Origin: Nocardia sp. CC227C
Lineage (GTDB): Bacteria; Actinomycetota; Actinomycetes; Mycobacteriales; Mycobacteriaceae
Length of the DNA: 64,000 nt
Assembly: GCF_030767025.1 (NCBI RefSeq)
Contig: NZ_JASITE010000002.1
Location: forward strand, 434,001-498,000
Direction of reading: 5' to 3'
Shown: positions 1 to 9,511 of the stretch, in pieces
How positions within the stretch are numbered: the stretch's first letter is position 1
Layout of the letters: each line of letters starts with the position of its first letter
Translations under genes and position numbers: made by a program
Notes under the pieces: generated by a model
Databases searched by the model: none
What the model saw: the letters and a program-made list of their open reading frames with translations, nothing else
Told to the model about the DNA's origin: nothing

Positions 1-611
1 CACCGGCGCTGCTGGGGTACGCGGTCATCTTCTTCGGCTATGACGCGATCGTGTGGGGTCTGAGTGCGTGGATGCCCACCTATCTGCACGACGAGCACGG
101 CATCTCGACCAGCACGGCCGCGCTGATCGGCCTGCCCGCGACGGTCTTCGCGGCCGTGGGCACGGTGGCGGGCGCGCGGCTGTCGGACCGCATCGGCGGA
201 CGGCCCCGGCGGATCGTGATACCGGCCATGATCGTCACCGCCGCCTTGGCCGTGGCCCTGCCGCACGCCGGTTCGGTGCTCGTGTTCGTCATCGCCGCCA
301 CGGTGCTGGGGACGGTGGCGTCGCTGTGCTATATGCCCGCGTTCGCGGTCCCGCTGCGGGCGCTGCCCACCGAACTGCTGGGCTCGGCCACGGCGGTGAT
401 CATCTTCGGCGGCCAGCTCGCCGGAGTCGTCACCCCCCTGCTGTTCGGCGCGGTCACCGACCACGTCGGGTACGCCGCGGCCTTCGCGACGCTGACCATC
501 GGGCCGCTGCTGGCCATCGCGGCGGCGACCGTGGTGCCGCAGACCGCCGACGCCTTCCGCGCCCTGCTGCCGAAACCATCCGCTCCCGAGCCGAAGGAGA
601 CCCTCGCATGA
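1..611 (+). CDS. MFS transporter, C-terminal part
   Basis: The reading frame is already open at base 3, so the first part of this gene lies outside the window; about 200 codons are present. The protein is very hydrophobic with several membrane helices. It carries a loop LSDRIGGRPRR that matches the major facilitator motif A between helices 2-3 or 8-9. A segment near the left edge, FFGYDAIVWG, resembles the start of a transporter half. The stop codon overlaps the start of the amidohydrolase gene in an ATGA arrangement, so the two are co-transcribed and probably translationally coupled. The transporter may import the amide or amino-acid conjugate that the next enzyme hydrolyses. The substrate cannot be read from the sequence. 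Confidence 0.85.
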   Translation, partial: PALLGYAVIFFGYDAIVWGLSAWMPTYLHDEHGISTSTAALIGLPATVFAAVGTVAGARLSDRIGGRPRRIVIPAMIVTAALAVALPHAGSVLVFVIAATVLGTVASLCYMPAFAVPLRALPTELLGSATAVIIFGGQLAGVVTPLLFGAVTDHVGYAAAFATLTIGPLLAIAAATVVPQTADAFRALLPKPSAPEPKETLA

Positions 612-1870
612 CCACCGCCCCGGACGAACTGCTGCGCAACGGCTTCACCGCGCCGGATGCCTCCGTCGATCCGCACTGGCAGCAGGTGTACCGACACCTG
701 CACGCGCACCCGGAGCTGTCCGGCGCGGAATTCGAGACCGCCCGCCTGGTCGCCGACGAGCTGCGCGCCATGCCCGGCTGGGAGGTCACCGAGGGCATCG
801 GCGGCACCGGGGTGGTCGGCGTGCTGCACGGCGGACCCGGCCCGGTGATCTGGCTGCGCGCCGATATGGACGCGCTGCCCGTGCAAGAGGACACCGGACT
901 GGACTACATGTCGCGCAACCCGGGCGTGATGCACGCGTGCGGGCACGACATCCATGTCACCGCCCTGCTCGCCGCCTGCGCGCAGCTCGCCGCCGGGCCG
1001 GTCGCCGGCACCGTGGTGGCGATCTTCCAGCCCGCCGAGGAGACCGGCGGCGGGGCGCGCGCCATGCTCGACGACGGCCTGCTCGACCGGGTGCCACGAC
1101 CGCGAATCTGCTTGGGCCAGCACGTGAGCCCCCTGCCCGCGGGACTGATCGCCAGCAAGGGCGGTCCCATCATGGCCGCCTCGGATTCGGTGCGCATCGT
1201 GCTCAGCGGCAAGGGCGGGCACGGGTCCACCCCGCACCTGGCCGTGGATCCGGTGTCGATGGCGGCGTCGCTGGTGCTGCGCCTGCAATCGCTGGCCGCG
1301 AGGCAGACGGCCCGGCCGTCGTCACCGGTGCTCACCGTGGGCGCGCTGCACGCTGGCACCCGGCCCAACATCATCCCCGAGACCGCCGAAATGCTGTTGA
1401 CCCTGCGGACTTTCAGCGACAGCGCGCGGCAGCTGATGCTCGACGGGATCGAGCGGCTCGCCCGGGCCGAGGCGGATGCCGCCGGTGCTCCGGAAGCGCC
1501 GCTGATCGAGTGCTACGACCGTTTCCCGGTCACGGTCAACACCCCGGCCGACACCGACCGGGTGCTCGCCGCGTTCACCGCCGCCGGACTTCCCGCGCTC
1601 ACCCTGCCGCACCCGCAGACCGGCAGCGAGGACTTCGGCGTGCTCGGCACCGCGGCCGACTGCCCCTCGGTGTTCTGGCATATCGGCGGATATCCCCTCG
1701 ATCGATTCTCCGAATCGGACCGCGCGGTCATGCTCGCGGACCACACCCTGCCGGAGCACATCCCCGCCAACCACTCACCGCACTTCGCGCCCGATCCGCA
1801 ACGGACCCTGCCCGCGGCCACCGCCGCCATGGTCGCCGCCGCCCGCACCGAACTCGCCGTCGAGGCATAA
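608..1870 (+). CDS. M20-family amidohydrolase
   Basis: A 420-residue cytoplasmic metallohydrolase of the M20/amidohydrolase type, which splits N-acyl amino acids or related amides using two metal ions. Visible metal-site motifs in order are HACGHD (about residue 104), the catalytic QPAEETGGG (about 141), GHGSTPH in the dimerisation or lid domain, and GSEDF (about 340). Length matches the family. The start at 608 is fixed by the 4-base overlap with the transporter stop; a longer frame is open upstream but runs through the transporter gene. The pairing with a transporter suggests uptake followed by hydrolysis of a conjugate. The exact substrate is unknown. Confidence 0.9.
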   Translation: MTTAPDELLRNGFTAPDASVDPHWQQVYRHLHAHPELSGAEFETARLVADELRAMPGWEVTEGIGGTGVVGVLHGGPGPVIWLRADMDALPVQEDTGLDYMSRNPGVMHACGHDIHVTALLAACAQLAAGPVAGTVVAIFQPAEETGGGARAMLDDGLLDRVPRPRICLGQHVSPLPAGLIASKGGPIMAASDSVRIVLSGKGGHGSTPHLAVDPVSMAASLVLRLQSLAARQTARPSSPVLTVGALHAGTRPNIIPETAEMLLTLRTFSDSARQLMLDGIERLARAEADAAGAPEAPLIECYDRFPVTVNTPADTDRVLAAFTAAGLPALTLPHPQTGSEDFGVLGTAADCPSVFWHIGGYPLDRFSESDRAVMLADHTLPEHIPANHSPHFAPDPQRTLPAATAAMVAAARTELAVEA

Positions 1871-1923
1871 CCCCGGCCGTCCATCCAGGACGGCACGCAA
1901 CACCCATGATGAGGAAACAACAG

Positions 1924-2634
1924 ATGAGTATTCGTCGAGCAGCCCTGACCACGGCCCTCTTGGCCGCGAGCGTCGTCACCAGCACCGCGACCGCGACGGC
2001 CGCACCGGAGACCGCCGCCGAACCGGTCTCCTTCCGGGCGAACCTGACCGACGACACCGTGGTCACCACCCTAGAGAACGGGACCTTCACCCTGGCCGCC
2101 GATACCCGGTCGGTCACGATCAGCGATACCGCCGGACGTCCGCTCCAGGTGTTCCCGCTGTCGTTCACCATCGACGGGCAGCGGCTGCCGCTGCGGCAGC
2201 AGATCACCGCCGACGGCCGCACCCTGCGGCTGACCCCCGAGCTCGACGGCCTGGACCGCACGGCGCTGCGACCGGTCGCCTCGCCGCTGGAGAACCAGCT
2301 CGCCATGAACGATCTCATCAACGCGGTCAGCCTGGGCACCTCGGTCGGCAGCCTGATCGGCACCGCGATCGGCGCGGTCGCGGGCGTCGGCGTGGGCATC
2401 GCGCTGGCCGGGGCGTCCTGCCTGGTGTTGAGCCTGGGCTGTGTGGTGGCGGTGCTGCCCATTGTCAGCATGGTCGCCGCGGCCGGCGGGCTCACCGGGC
2501 TCATCCTCGCCGGTGGACCCACCGCGGCAGCGGCGGCCTTCGACTACTGGACCACGCTCAACGCGGCGCCGGGCCAGAGCAAGTACGCCCCGTTCGTCCA
2601 GGGCAAGCCGAGTGTCCCGGCGTCCGCGAACTGA
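1924..2634 (+). CDS. Secreted protein of unknown function, copy 1
   Basis: A 236-residue protein with a Sec-type signal peptide (RRAALTTALLAASVV, then an Ala-rich cleavage region near residue 28). An N-terminal beta-rich domain contains TLENGTFTLAAD and ends at ASPLENQLAMND. A glycine/alanine-rich hydrophobic stretch with two likely membrane helices separated by Cys residues follows. In-frame ATGs also occur at 1906 and 1909; 1924 is preferred because GAGGAA lies 7 bases upstream. The next gene is clearly a paralogue. The architecture resembles secreted proteins common in Nocardia with a DUF8020-type domain, a name I recall only with moderate confidence. No enzymatic motif is visible. Confidence 0.75.
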   Translation: MSIRRAALTTALLAASVVTSTATATAAPETAAEPVSFRANLTDDTVVTTLENGTFTLAADTRSVTISDTAGRPLQVFPLSFTIDGQRLPLRQQITADGRTLRLTPELDGLDRTALRPVASPLENQLAMNDLINAVSLGTSVGSLIGTAIGAVAGVGVGIALAGASCLVLSLGCVVAVLPIVSMVAAAGGLTGLILAGGPTAAAAAFDYWTTLNAAPGQSKYAPFVQGKPSVPASAN

Positions 2635-2647
2635 CCGGAGGGAACCG

Positions 2648-3382
2648 ATGATGCGCATTCGCACAACGGCTTTCGCCGCGATCGTGACCGCCGGGGCGAT
2701 GGGCGTGGCGGCCGCGCCCGCCGCCGCCGAACCGCCGACGGCACACTACAGCTCCGTCGTCGCCGACGGATCTGTCACCACCACCCTGGACCACGCGACC
2801 TTCGCCCTCGCCGCGGACGGACGAACGGTACTCGTCCACGACACGGCGGGCCGCGAAATACTGAGCCTGCCACTGGCCTTCGAACTCGACGGCACGGTGC
2901 ACCCGATTCGACACCACATCAACGATGCGGGCCACACGCTGGTGCTCACCCCCGACACCGGCCCGCGCCCGGTCGCCTCACCGCTGGAAAACCAACTGGC
3001 GCTGGGTGAGTGGGCCGGAAATATGACCAAGGGCGCTCTGGTCGGCACTCTCGGCGGGTTCGTGCTGGGCGCGCTGGTGGGCGCGGCACTCGGCCTCGGA
3101 TCGTGTCTGGTGGTCGGTCCGGGCTGCCTGGCGACCACACCGGCGGCGGTCATGGCGTTCGCGGCCGGCGGCGGCCTGCTCGGCACCCTGACGGTGGGCG
3201 GCGTGGCCCTGGCCGACGGCCTGTGGAAGTACGTCACCACCCTGCACGCCGCACCCGGGGAGAGCGCCTACGCCGACGACGACGGCCTGCTCGACCCCAA
3301 CGGCACCGGCGTCCCCGACGCCAACCTCCGCACGCCGCCACTGCCGTTCAAGGCGCTGATGAGCGGTTCCGCGGGGCGCTGA
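2648..3382 (+). CDS. Secreted protein of unknown function, copy 2
   Basis: A 244-residue paralogue of the gene just upstream. It has a signal peptide (RTTAFAAIVTAGAMG... AAPAAAE), the motif TTLDHATFALAADGRT aligning with TLENGTFTLAAD of copy 1, the shared block PVASPLENQLA, a Gly/Ala-rich double hydrophobic region containing paired Cys (GSCLVVGPGCL), and a shared tail TTLHAAPGESAYA. The spacing to copy 1 is 13 bases with a GGAGGG ribosome site, so they form one operon produced by tandem duplication. The Cys pair in the hydrophobic region occurs in both copies and may form a disulfide. Function is unknown. Confidence 0.75.
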   Translation: MMRIRTTAFAAIVTAGAMGVAAAPAAAEPPTAHYSSVVADGSVTTTLDHATFALAADGRTVLVHDTAGREILSLPLAFELDGTVHPIRHHINDAGHTLVLTPDTGPRPVASPLENQLALGEWAGNMTKGALVGTLGGFVLGALVGAALGLGSCLVVGPGCLATTPAAVMAFAAGGGLLGTLTVGGVALADGLWKYVTTLHAAPGESAYADDDGLLDPNGTGVPDANLRTPPLPFKALMSGSAGR

Positions 3383-3648
3383 CAGGACTGGAAGGGACTC
3401 GACGGGAGGCGGAGTCATGGACTCGATCCCGTAGCGGACCCCGTGGTCGAGCATCCGGCAATTACGTTGTGCGACAGCTTGTCAGCCCTCCGATGACCGC
3501 GCACCCCGCAGCCCGAGTTCGGCTCATCGACAGATTTCGTGCGCCACAACTACTGTCGATCTCGAATCTGGACTATGGACTCGGGGTGCGCTGCGCTCGG
3601 TGTGATATCCCTGGCCGAAACGAGCAGGTGTTCGCCTCCGGCTGCCCC

Positions 3649-5865
3649 TCAGGTTCGCTTGTCCGTCGGGGCGGCATCATGTTGGTGGTCGTCAAGTGAC
3701 GATGCCATCCTCGCGAAGAGGGCGGCGGCTGCTCTGGTTCGTTTCTCCTCGGCGGCCTGAATCTGCTTGTGCAGGGCGGCGATGTCCGCATCCGCAGTGG
3801 CCACCTCGGCACCGATTCGCCTCTGCTCATCCAGGGATGGCAGGGGGACGAGCAGCTTGCCGAGGTTGGCTGAACTTATGGACGGAATGCTGGTGCCAGC
3901 GGCTTTGTTCTCGATCCACGTCTTGGTAGACGGAAGCGAGAGGAATGCGAGGAGATACTGTGCGTCCGCTGAGTCGGGGTCGTGAACGCGTAGCCGCAAC
4001 AGTCCCGTGCCGAACAGCATGCCCTCGTTGCCTCGATCGGCGATCGCACAGGGGCCCGGTGTCCCAGTCCTGACGCACAGGATGTCTCCGTCCCTGAGCT
4101 GGAACTTTCCCATCCTGGCAGCGACGTCCGGTGGTATCCGCCGCGTATGTTCGTCTGTGATCCTGCGATGCCGCAGTTGTTTGGGCGCGATAATCGGGAT
4201 CCCGTCTTCCACGGGCTCGATGTTGTTGATGATTTTGTTCGAGGGGCCTGCCTGGATCTCGCACAGGGCGCTGAGGGGGACCCGATTGTCGCCTGGGATC
4301 GCCCCGGGGATCGCGCGGTAGTCAGCGGGGCTGAGGGAGTACGCATTACGTTTGATGTCGGCGCGGCTGACAGCAATCGCGACACCCCCTTGGTCCAGCT
4401 CCTTCGAATCGAATTCCGCTGGATTGGAACGCCATTCGAAGTAGCATTCGGTGATCGCCCGCTGGTCCTGTTCGCGCAGGACTCGCTTCCCGGTCTGTTT
4501 CTCACCCGCAGCTCGGGCATCGATCAGGAGGACGGGTTCGCTGCTCTGCTCGCGACGGGTGAGAATCCAAACACTCACGGGGACAGGCGTGGCAGCGAAC
4601 AGCCCTGGAGGTAGGGCGATGACACATTCCACGGCTCCCTTCTCGACCATTGCGGCACGTATGGCGAGTTCGTCCTTGTCTTCGGACACGGCGGCTTGAT
4701 TCGGCATGACCACCCCTGCTCGTCCGCCATCGCGTAGCGAAGCGAATACGTGCTGGAGCCAGGCGAAGTTGCCATTCTTCTTCGGCGGCGCGTTGAAGGG
4801 CCAGCCTCCCTCGGGCGCAGGCCATTCGCCGGACGTCTTCTGGTTGAACGGCGGATTGGATACGACGATGTCCGCCTCCACCGCTCGCGCCACGAGGTCC
4901 CCGGCGGCCAAGGCATCGCCGGGTAGCAGGTTCCCGACATCTGCGCCATGAACCGCGATATTCATCGCCGCGAGGCGAAGCTGCTCCGGATGACGTCCGT
5001 ACCCGGTCACCTCGACAGCGTCGACAGCAGATACCGTCCCCGAGAGAAATTCTCCGAACCGCAGATAGGGATCGTGGCACCGTACAGAGTCTGCGACCTC
5101 ACGGAGCAGGATCTCGGTCACCAGCCCCACAATGCTCGATGGTGTAAAGAACTCGCTGCTGTCGCGCTGGCCCCACTCCGCGAAACGATCGAGTATCGCC
5201 TGAAACGAATCGCGGCCCAGATCATGGCATATCCGTAGGACCTGGGCCACGTCCTCGACCGCGTCCGGCCGCAGCCGCGCAAAGACCGGCCGCATACCCG
5301 GCAGCACACCGTGCTCGCGCAGTACCGCGTCAACGATCGCCCCGATCGAGTCCAGTAGCTTCGCCGGATCGCTTTGCTCTCGACCAGCTGTGGTGGAGAG
5401 ATCGATGATCCGCGCCCACTGCCCGGGAGCTTGGACGCGTACGAAGACCGCGCACAGCAGAAGCTGCAAGTAGTCCATCTGCGGTCCGCTACCGCACACT
5501 CGTTGGGCCACTGGCCCGAACAGTTCGGCAAGGGCCCCGGCATAGCCGGAGATTCGCTGCCCTGAACCATCCCGAGTACCAGATGGTCCCGATCGGCCAG
5601 CGACCTGTCTACGTGCGTTCCGGATTGCCCGATCCCCGTACGTGCTGCCCTTCTTCTCGGTCGGTAACAGACGACGCTCGGGGATGGGGCGGGTCTTCAG
5701 CCACTCGAGCATATCGGCGAGAACGAAGAAGTCCTGCTGGTCCGAGGTTCGTGGGCGAGGGAAGCCGGGGTGCCGCCGCTGCCATGTCGAGAGGATCGCC
5801 CTGCTGACGCCCGCCAAGGCGGCGATCTCCTTCCGAGAGACCAGACGGTTCTCGATGCCGCTCAC
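3649..5865 (-). CDS. N-6 DNA methylase fused to a specificity domain (type I-like HsdM-HsdS)
   Basis: 738 residues if started at GTG 5865, whose bases overlap the stop of the small membrane gene as GTGA; an ATG-initiated extension to 5925 is less likely. Order of parts: an HTH-like segment at about 10-35 (SRKEIAALAGVSRAILSTWQ); a helical HsdM N-domain; SAM motif I in an altered form, DPYLRFGEFLSG (about 265), where HsdM proteins usually have DPxxGxGGFL; catalytic SNPPFN (about 336); and from about 535 a TRD-like specificity half with the coiled coil typical of HsdS, ending LPSLDEQRRIGAEV... No HsdR is adjacent. The likely role is adenine methylation within a defence module with the upstream helicase. 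The gene looks less GC-saturated than its neighbours, which hints at horizontal transfer. Confidence 0.85.
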   Translation of the reverse strand: MSGIENRLVSRKEIAALAGVSRAILSTWQRRHPGFPRPRTSDQQDFFVLADMLEWLKTRPIPERRLLPTEKKGSTYGDRAIRNARRQVAGRSGPSGTRDGSGQRISGYAGALAELFGPVAQRVCGSGPQMDYLQLLLCAVFVRVQAPGQWARIIDLSTTAGREQSDPAKLLDSIGAIVDAVLREHGVLPGMRPVFARLRPDAVEDVAQVLRICHDLGRDSFQAILDRFAEWGQRDSSEFFTPSSIVGLVTEILLREVADSVRCHDPYLRFGEFLSGTVSAVDAVEVTGYGRHPEQLRLAAMNIAVHGADVGNLLPGDALAAGDLVARAVEADIVVSNPPFNQKTSGEWPAPEGGWPFNAPPKKNGNFAWLQHVFASLRDGGRAGVVMPNQAAVSEDKDELAIRAAMVEKGAVECVIALPPGLFAATPVPVSVWILTRREQSSEPVLLIDARAAGEKQTGKRVLREQDQRAITECYFEWRSNPAEFDSKELDQGGVAIAVSRADIKRNAYSLSPADYRAIPGAIPGDNRVPLSALCEIQAGPSNKIINNIEPVEDGIPIIAPKQLRHRRITDEHTRRIPPDVAARMGKFQLRDGDILCVRTGTPGPCAIADRGNEGMLFGTGLLRLRVHDPDSADAQYLLAFLSLPSTKTWIENKAAGTSIPSISSANLGKLLVPLPSLDEQRRIGAEVATADADIAALHKQIQAAEEKRTRAAAALFARMASSLDDHQHDAAPTDKRT

Positions 5866-6059
5866 TGCCGGAACCCGAACAGGAAGGCGATGATCGTGAG
5901 GGCGAAGACGCTCGCGCCGGCGCACCCAGCCGCGCCATGAACGACCGCGGAGGACAGCGAGCCACCATCGACAACGGTGAGGATTCCGGCGATGAGCCCG
6001 ACGATCACACCGAACAGGGTGGCGATCAGCATCAGTAGAACTCGGACGGACTGGGACAT
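5862..6059 (-). CDS. Small two-helix membrane protein
   Basis: A 65-residue protein starting at ATG 6059 with GGAGAA a few bases upstream. It has two hydrophobic helices (VLLMLIATLFGVIVGLI and ASVFALTIIAFLFGF) joined by a Gly/Ser/Ala-rich loop. Its stop overlaps the methylase start by four bases, so the two proteins are made together. I do not recognise a family. A membrane partner of a methylase-helicase defence module is unusual, and its role could be as an effector, an anchor or unrelated. Confidence 0.6.
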   Translation of the reverse strand: MSQSVRVLLMLIATLFGVIVGLIAGILTVVDGGSLSSAVVHGAAGCAGASVFALTIIAFLFGFRQ

Positions 6060-6447
6060 CGAACTTCTCCGTATCAACCAGCTGGGCGAGAATCGTCTCG
6101 CTGCACAGGGCCAGATGCTACGCGCGTTGCACCACACAGGGCAATGCGCATGACAATGCGCACTGCCGGGACTGTCGCACGGGCACCGCGTTGCCTACAT
6201 CGGATTTCTACCCGATCTGCTACTTCACCTGCCTGCATCGACCGGGTGCGAGTATTCTGACCTCCACAACCACATCTGCAAACTGTTAATACCACTATCA
6301 GGCGTGAGAGCCGACTGACAGCCGACATCGGCACGAGTCGTGTACCGGTCTGCTTCATCGCGATCTACACGACATGGACGATCGAGCTCTGTCCCGTCGG
6401 CATCATGCGCGTGATGCGCCTGCCCGGATCCTCGGTTCGTTGTGACC
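6060..6447 (-). other. Non-coding gap in the defence island
   Basis: This stretch lies between the helicase stop and the small membrane gene. It holds no convincing gene. It is AT-richer than its surroundings, especially around 6280-6300, and probably carries the promoter for the membrane protein/methylase pair. Two copies of CAATGCGCA lie 12 bases apart (6140 and 6152). No clear terminator hairpin was seen. Confidence 0.4.
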
Positions 6448-9300
6448 TCAGCTCCGACAGCGCGGGCACAGGCTGTGGATGCCCGCGCGCGGCCCACCGT
6501 TGATCTCGGCGCGCATCCGCAGCGACCCGCAGGCGCAGCGTTCCGCGCTCTGGCCTGTGCCGGGCACACCGCGGACAGTACGACGCAACGACTGCCGTCG
6601 TACTGCTCGGGCGAGTCCGGAATGACCGGTGCGCAGCAAGAGGCCCGGTGCGCGGCCGAGAATGGGTGACTGTGCCGACCACAGCACGGAATCGATGACC
6701 ACGAACGACTCCCGGCACCGGCGCAGCGGATGAAGTGTGGTGTGGTGTTTGCTCAGCGCCTGCTCGACAACCGAACCGATGCCCGCACGGCCGAACCAGA
6801 ATCCGACCTTCACAGTCTCGGGTAGTTCGCTGAGTATGTCGAGTATCCAGCGCGTCTCGGGTCCATCCACCGTTTCCGAGAAGATCTCGACGCATTCGCT
6901 CGCACTCGCCAGATCGTCGCCGAGTGCCCTCAGGTCGTTCTCGACCCGTGTCGGCCCGGGGCCCTGCGCAACCGCGCGCCACGTCCATTCTTGTGCTTCG
7001 CGTTTCAGGAGGTTCAGAAACCTTCGCACCGGTGTGGGCTGGGCCGGTTGACCGCGGTGGATGCGCCCCATGTCCGCCAGCAGAATGACCTGCTCGCGAG
7101 CGCGGCTCATCGCGACGTTGAGCAAACGCGCACCTTCACTGCCCGCTTGGGTCTTGGTGAACCAACTGTGCGGCTGCAGATCGCTACCGCTGCTCTCCAC
7201 CGCGTCGTAGAGCACCACATCGGTCTCACCGCCTTGAAACCGGTGGACGGTGGAGGCGAGAACCCGCGAGTCGCGCTCGGGTGCGAGCGCGTGCAGCAAC
7301 CTGGCCTGTGGCGCGAACGGACTGATCAGCCCAACACTTCCCGGCTCAGTCGCACCGCGCAGTTGCGCGGTGACGACATTGGCCGCCAGCTGTGCGTGCA
7401 TGACGTTGTAGCGGGACGACATCCCTTCACGGCGAGCCAAGGGCGCGCGAAGGTCCGACGTATCGATCAGAAGCAGCTGCGGCTCGTCGTCGGAGATCGT
7501 CCGAGTTGGACGGTGCCGCACGGACGGTGCGGTCGCGAGTCCCACCTCGGGATAGAAGGCGGTGCCGATGATCCCCCCGATCGACGGTCGCATCCGATGC
7601 TGGGTTTCGAGGGCGACCAGATTGGCGGGCGAGCTGTCGGAGCCCACCGCTCTCGCTACACTGGACTTCTCGAATGCGCTCTGCCCCAGCCATTCACGCG
7701 CCAGGCTCTCCGCGGACTGCACGATCGGCGGCAGCTGGCGGAAGTCACCGGCCACGATCGTGTGGCCGGCCCCGGTCCCCGCGACGAGCATCGTCATCGC
7801 GGCGGTCATCATACTGGCTTCATCGATGACGACCACGTCGAAGTCTTTGCGCCGCACCACTTCTTTCAGCACGATCTGGTGCGATGTGCACGCGATGAGT
7901 TGTCCCCGCGTGATCACCTGGTCACGCACATCCCCGAGCAATTCGACCAGCCCCTTGACGAACCCTTCGAGATCGCGGATTTTGCGGACCAGTGCGGTCC
8001 GTTCCTGGGCACGGCTCGGGTCATTGTCGGGGACGGTTCGATGCAGGTCGCGCAACGCCGCGAGTTCGCCGCGGATCTCGACGAGTCGGCGCGCGGGTTC
8101 GGCACCTTGCTCGGCGGCGATCTCATCGAGCAGAACGGCGGGCTTGCGCCCGGTGAGGACATCGTTGTCCGTCGGACCGATTCGCACCACCGCACCGCTC
8201 GGCCACTGCGGGCGGCGGTTGACCAGAGCACTCAGTGCCACGTCGATCGCGGCATTGGTCGGAGCGGCCAGCAGGATCGTCTTTCCCCTGTCGAGCAGCT
8301 CGGCCAGCAATGCGGCCAGGGTCGTCGTCTTGCCGGTGCCCGGCGGACCCCACAGCCAGGTGAGTCGGGTACACAGTCCGTGCGCGACCGCCAGGCGTTG
8401 CCGATCATTCAGCCCTGCACCGGTATACGGTTCGACATCCGGCACCTGATCGAGCACGCCGTCTGCGGTCACCGGTTGCAGCGCGGCGGCGGTGTCGAAT
8501 CCCGGCACCGGTCCTGCGAGCAGTTCGGAGAATCGACAGCTCTGCTCGGTGACCAGGTAGGACAGATCGCACCGGAGCCGCGCGCGCTCCCAGAACGGGT
8601 GATCAGCAGCCATATCGATGGTGATCTCGGATCCGTATTGCGTGAGCACGGCGACGTCGACGCCGCCATTGTGCTGTCCGAGCATCCCTTCCGGCGGAAG
8701 CAAAGTCGCTGTGGTTCCCTCCCGCACGCTGTCGCTGCCCTGAATCTCGTATCGCACGATCCGCCGCGCGGGAGTCTCCTCCAAGATCTCCCCGTCGACG
8801 AGTTCGGTGTTTTGCCACGCCGTTTTGCTGACTGCCGCCTGTCGCTCGAAGGTCAGCGCCGACCGCGCCGCAGCCGCGATCTCCTTCCAGCCGTCCGCCA
8901 TCGGCACGGTCTGTGGGCCTGGCGCCTCGGCATCACGCACAGTCCGTTCTCGCAGGCTGCGCAGTTCGCGGCGCAACGCAGCGTTGGTATTTCCCGCTTT
9001 GCCCCCGGAATCGGCGCTCTGTTCGCGACTGCCTGTTCGATCGTTCCCCGCGTCGGCTGGGCGACCTGGCTCATACCAGCGCCCGGTGGCCTTATCGAAT
9101 TCCGCGACCCGGCTCTCGTGAAGGAGCAGGTACAGATCCGTAGGGTCCAGCCTCCGAATTCCCCTGGCTTCGAGCCGGCCGAGCAGCTCATCCGTTGTCA
9201 GCGGTTCATCCGCCAGCAGCTCACGAATTGCCTTCAGCTGCCCGTCTTTTCGAGACGGACCCACTTCTCCCCCGGTAATGCGCGTGTGTGTGACGAACAA
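6448..9300 (-). CDS. SF1 (Upf1/Dna2-like) helicase with PLD-like C-terminal region and zinc ribbon
   Basis: About 950 residues. A winged-helix-like N-terminus (LTTDELLGRLEARGI...) precedes a linker and the helicase core: Walker A GPPGTGKT (about 317), Walker B VVVIDEASM (about 490), a GDFRQLPP motif, QHRM, STVHRFQGGE and NVAMSRAREQV (about 726). After the core, a region around 800-880 ends in CRESFVVIDSVLWSAQSP, resembling the second half of a phospholipase-D fold with the HxK histidine missing. A CxC...CxxC zinc ribbon closes the protein. The first possible start is TTG 9300; a GTG at 9264 is an alternative. Helicases with PLD domains occur in restriction and phage-defence islands, and here the neighbours are methylases. 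It probably unwinds or translocates on DNA or RNA. Confidence 0.8.
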   Translation of the reverse strand: MFVTHTRITGGEVGPSRKDGQLKAIRELLADEPLTTDELLGRLEARGIRRLDPTDLYLLLHESRVAEFDKATGRWYEPGRPADAGNDRTGSREQSADSGGKAGNTNAALRRELRSLRERTVRDAEAPGPQTVPMADGWKEIAAAARSALTFERQAAVSKTAWQNTELVDGEILEETPARRIVRYEIQGSDSVREGTTATLLPPEGMLGQHNGGVDVAVLTQYGSEITIDMAADHPFWERARLRCDLSYLVTEQSCRFSELLAGPVPGFDTAAALQPVTADGVLDQVPDVEPYTGAGLNDRQRLAVAHGLCTRLTWLWGPPGTGKTTTLAALLAELLDRGKTILLAAPTNAAIDVALSALVNRRPQWPSGAVVRIGPTDNDVLTGRKPAVLLDEIAAEQGAEPARRLVEIRGELAALRDLHRTVPDNDPSRAQERTALVRKIRDLEGFVKGLVELLGDVRDQVITRGQLIACTSHQIVLKEVVRRKDFDVVVIDEASMMTAAMTMLVAGTGAGHTIVAGDFRQLPPIVQSAESLAREWLGQSAFEKSSVARAVGSDSSPANLVALETQHRMRPSIGGIIGTAFYPEVGLATAPSVRHRPTRTISDDEPQLLLIDTSDLRAPLARREGMSSRYNVMHAQLAANVVTAQLRGATEPGSVGLISPFAPQARLLHALAPERDSRVLASTVHRFQGGETDVVLYDAVESSGSDLQPHSWFTKTQAGSEGARLLNVAMSRAREQVILLADMGRIHRGQPAQPTPVRRFLNLLKREAQEWTWRAVAQGPGPTRVENDLRALGDDLASASECVEIFSETVDGPETRWILDILSELPETVKVGFWFGRAGIGSVVEQALSKHHTTLHPLRRCRESFVVIDSVLWSAQSPILGRAPGLLLRTGHSGLARAVRRQSLRRTVRGVPGTGQSAERCACGSLRMRAEINGGPRAGIHSLCPRCRS

Positions 9301-9511
9301 TGCTCACATACGTGCCGCGACGCCGCATGCCGATCGGTCAGCTCACCTCGGCCCGTGTTCAGCCGACAGCGGAAGCACCTCGCGACCGAAAGTCCTGACT
9401 GTCCTCACCGCCGACCCGCACGCACACCGGCACGGCCAGCTTCGATTGCGCACTCCTTGACCGAACTTCACAACGAAATCGTCTGCCCTGTGCGAACATT
9501 CAGTTCATCGA

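Noticed and set aside
6140..6160. Two CAATGCGCA copies as a possible CRISPR or attachment site
   Set aside because: Only two short copies 12 bases apart, with no spacers, cas genes or integrase.
6074..6358. 94-codon minus-strand frame in the defence-island gap
   Set aside because: No ribosome site or conserved feature; Arg/Cys-rich composition like a random frame.
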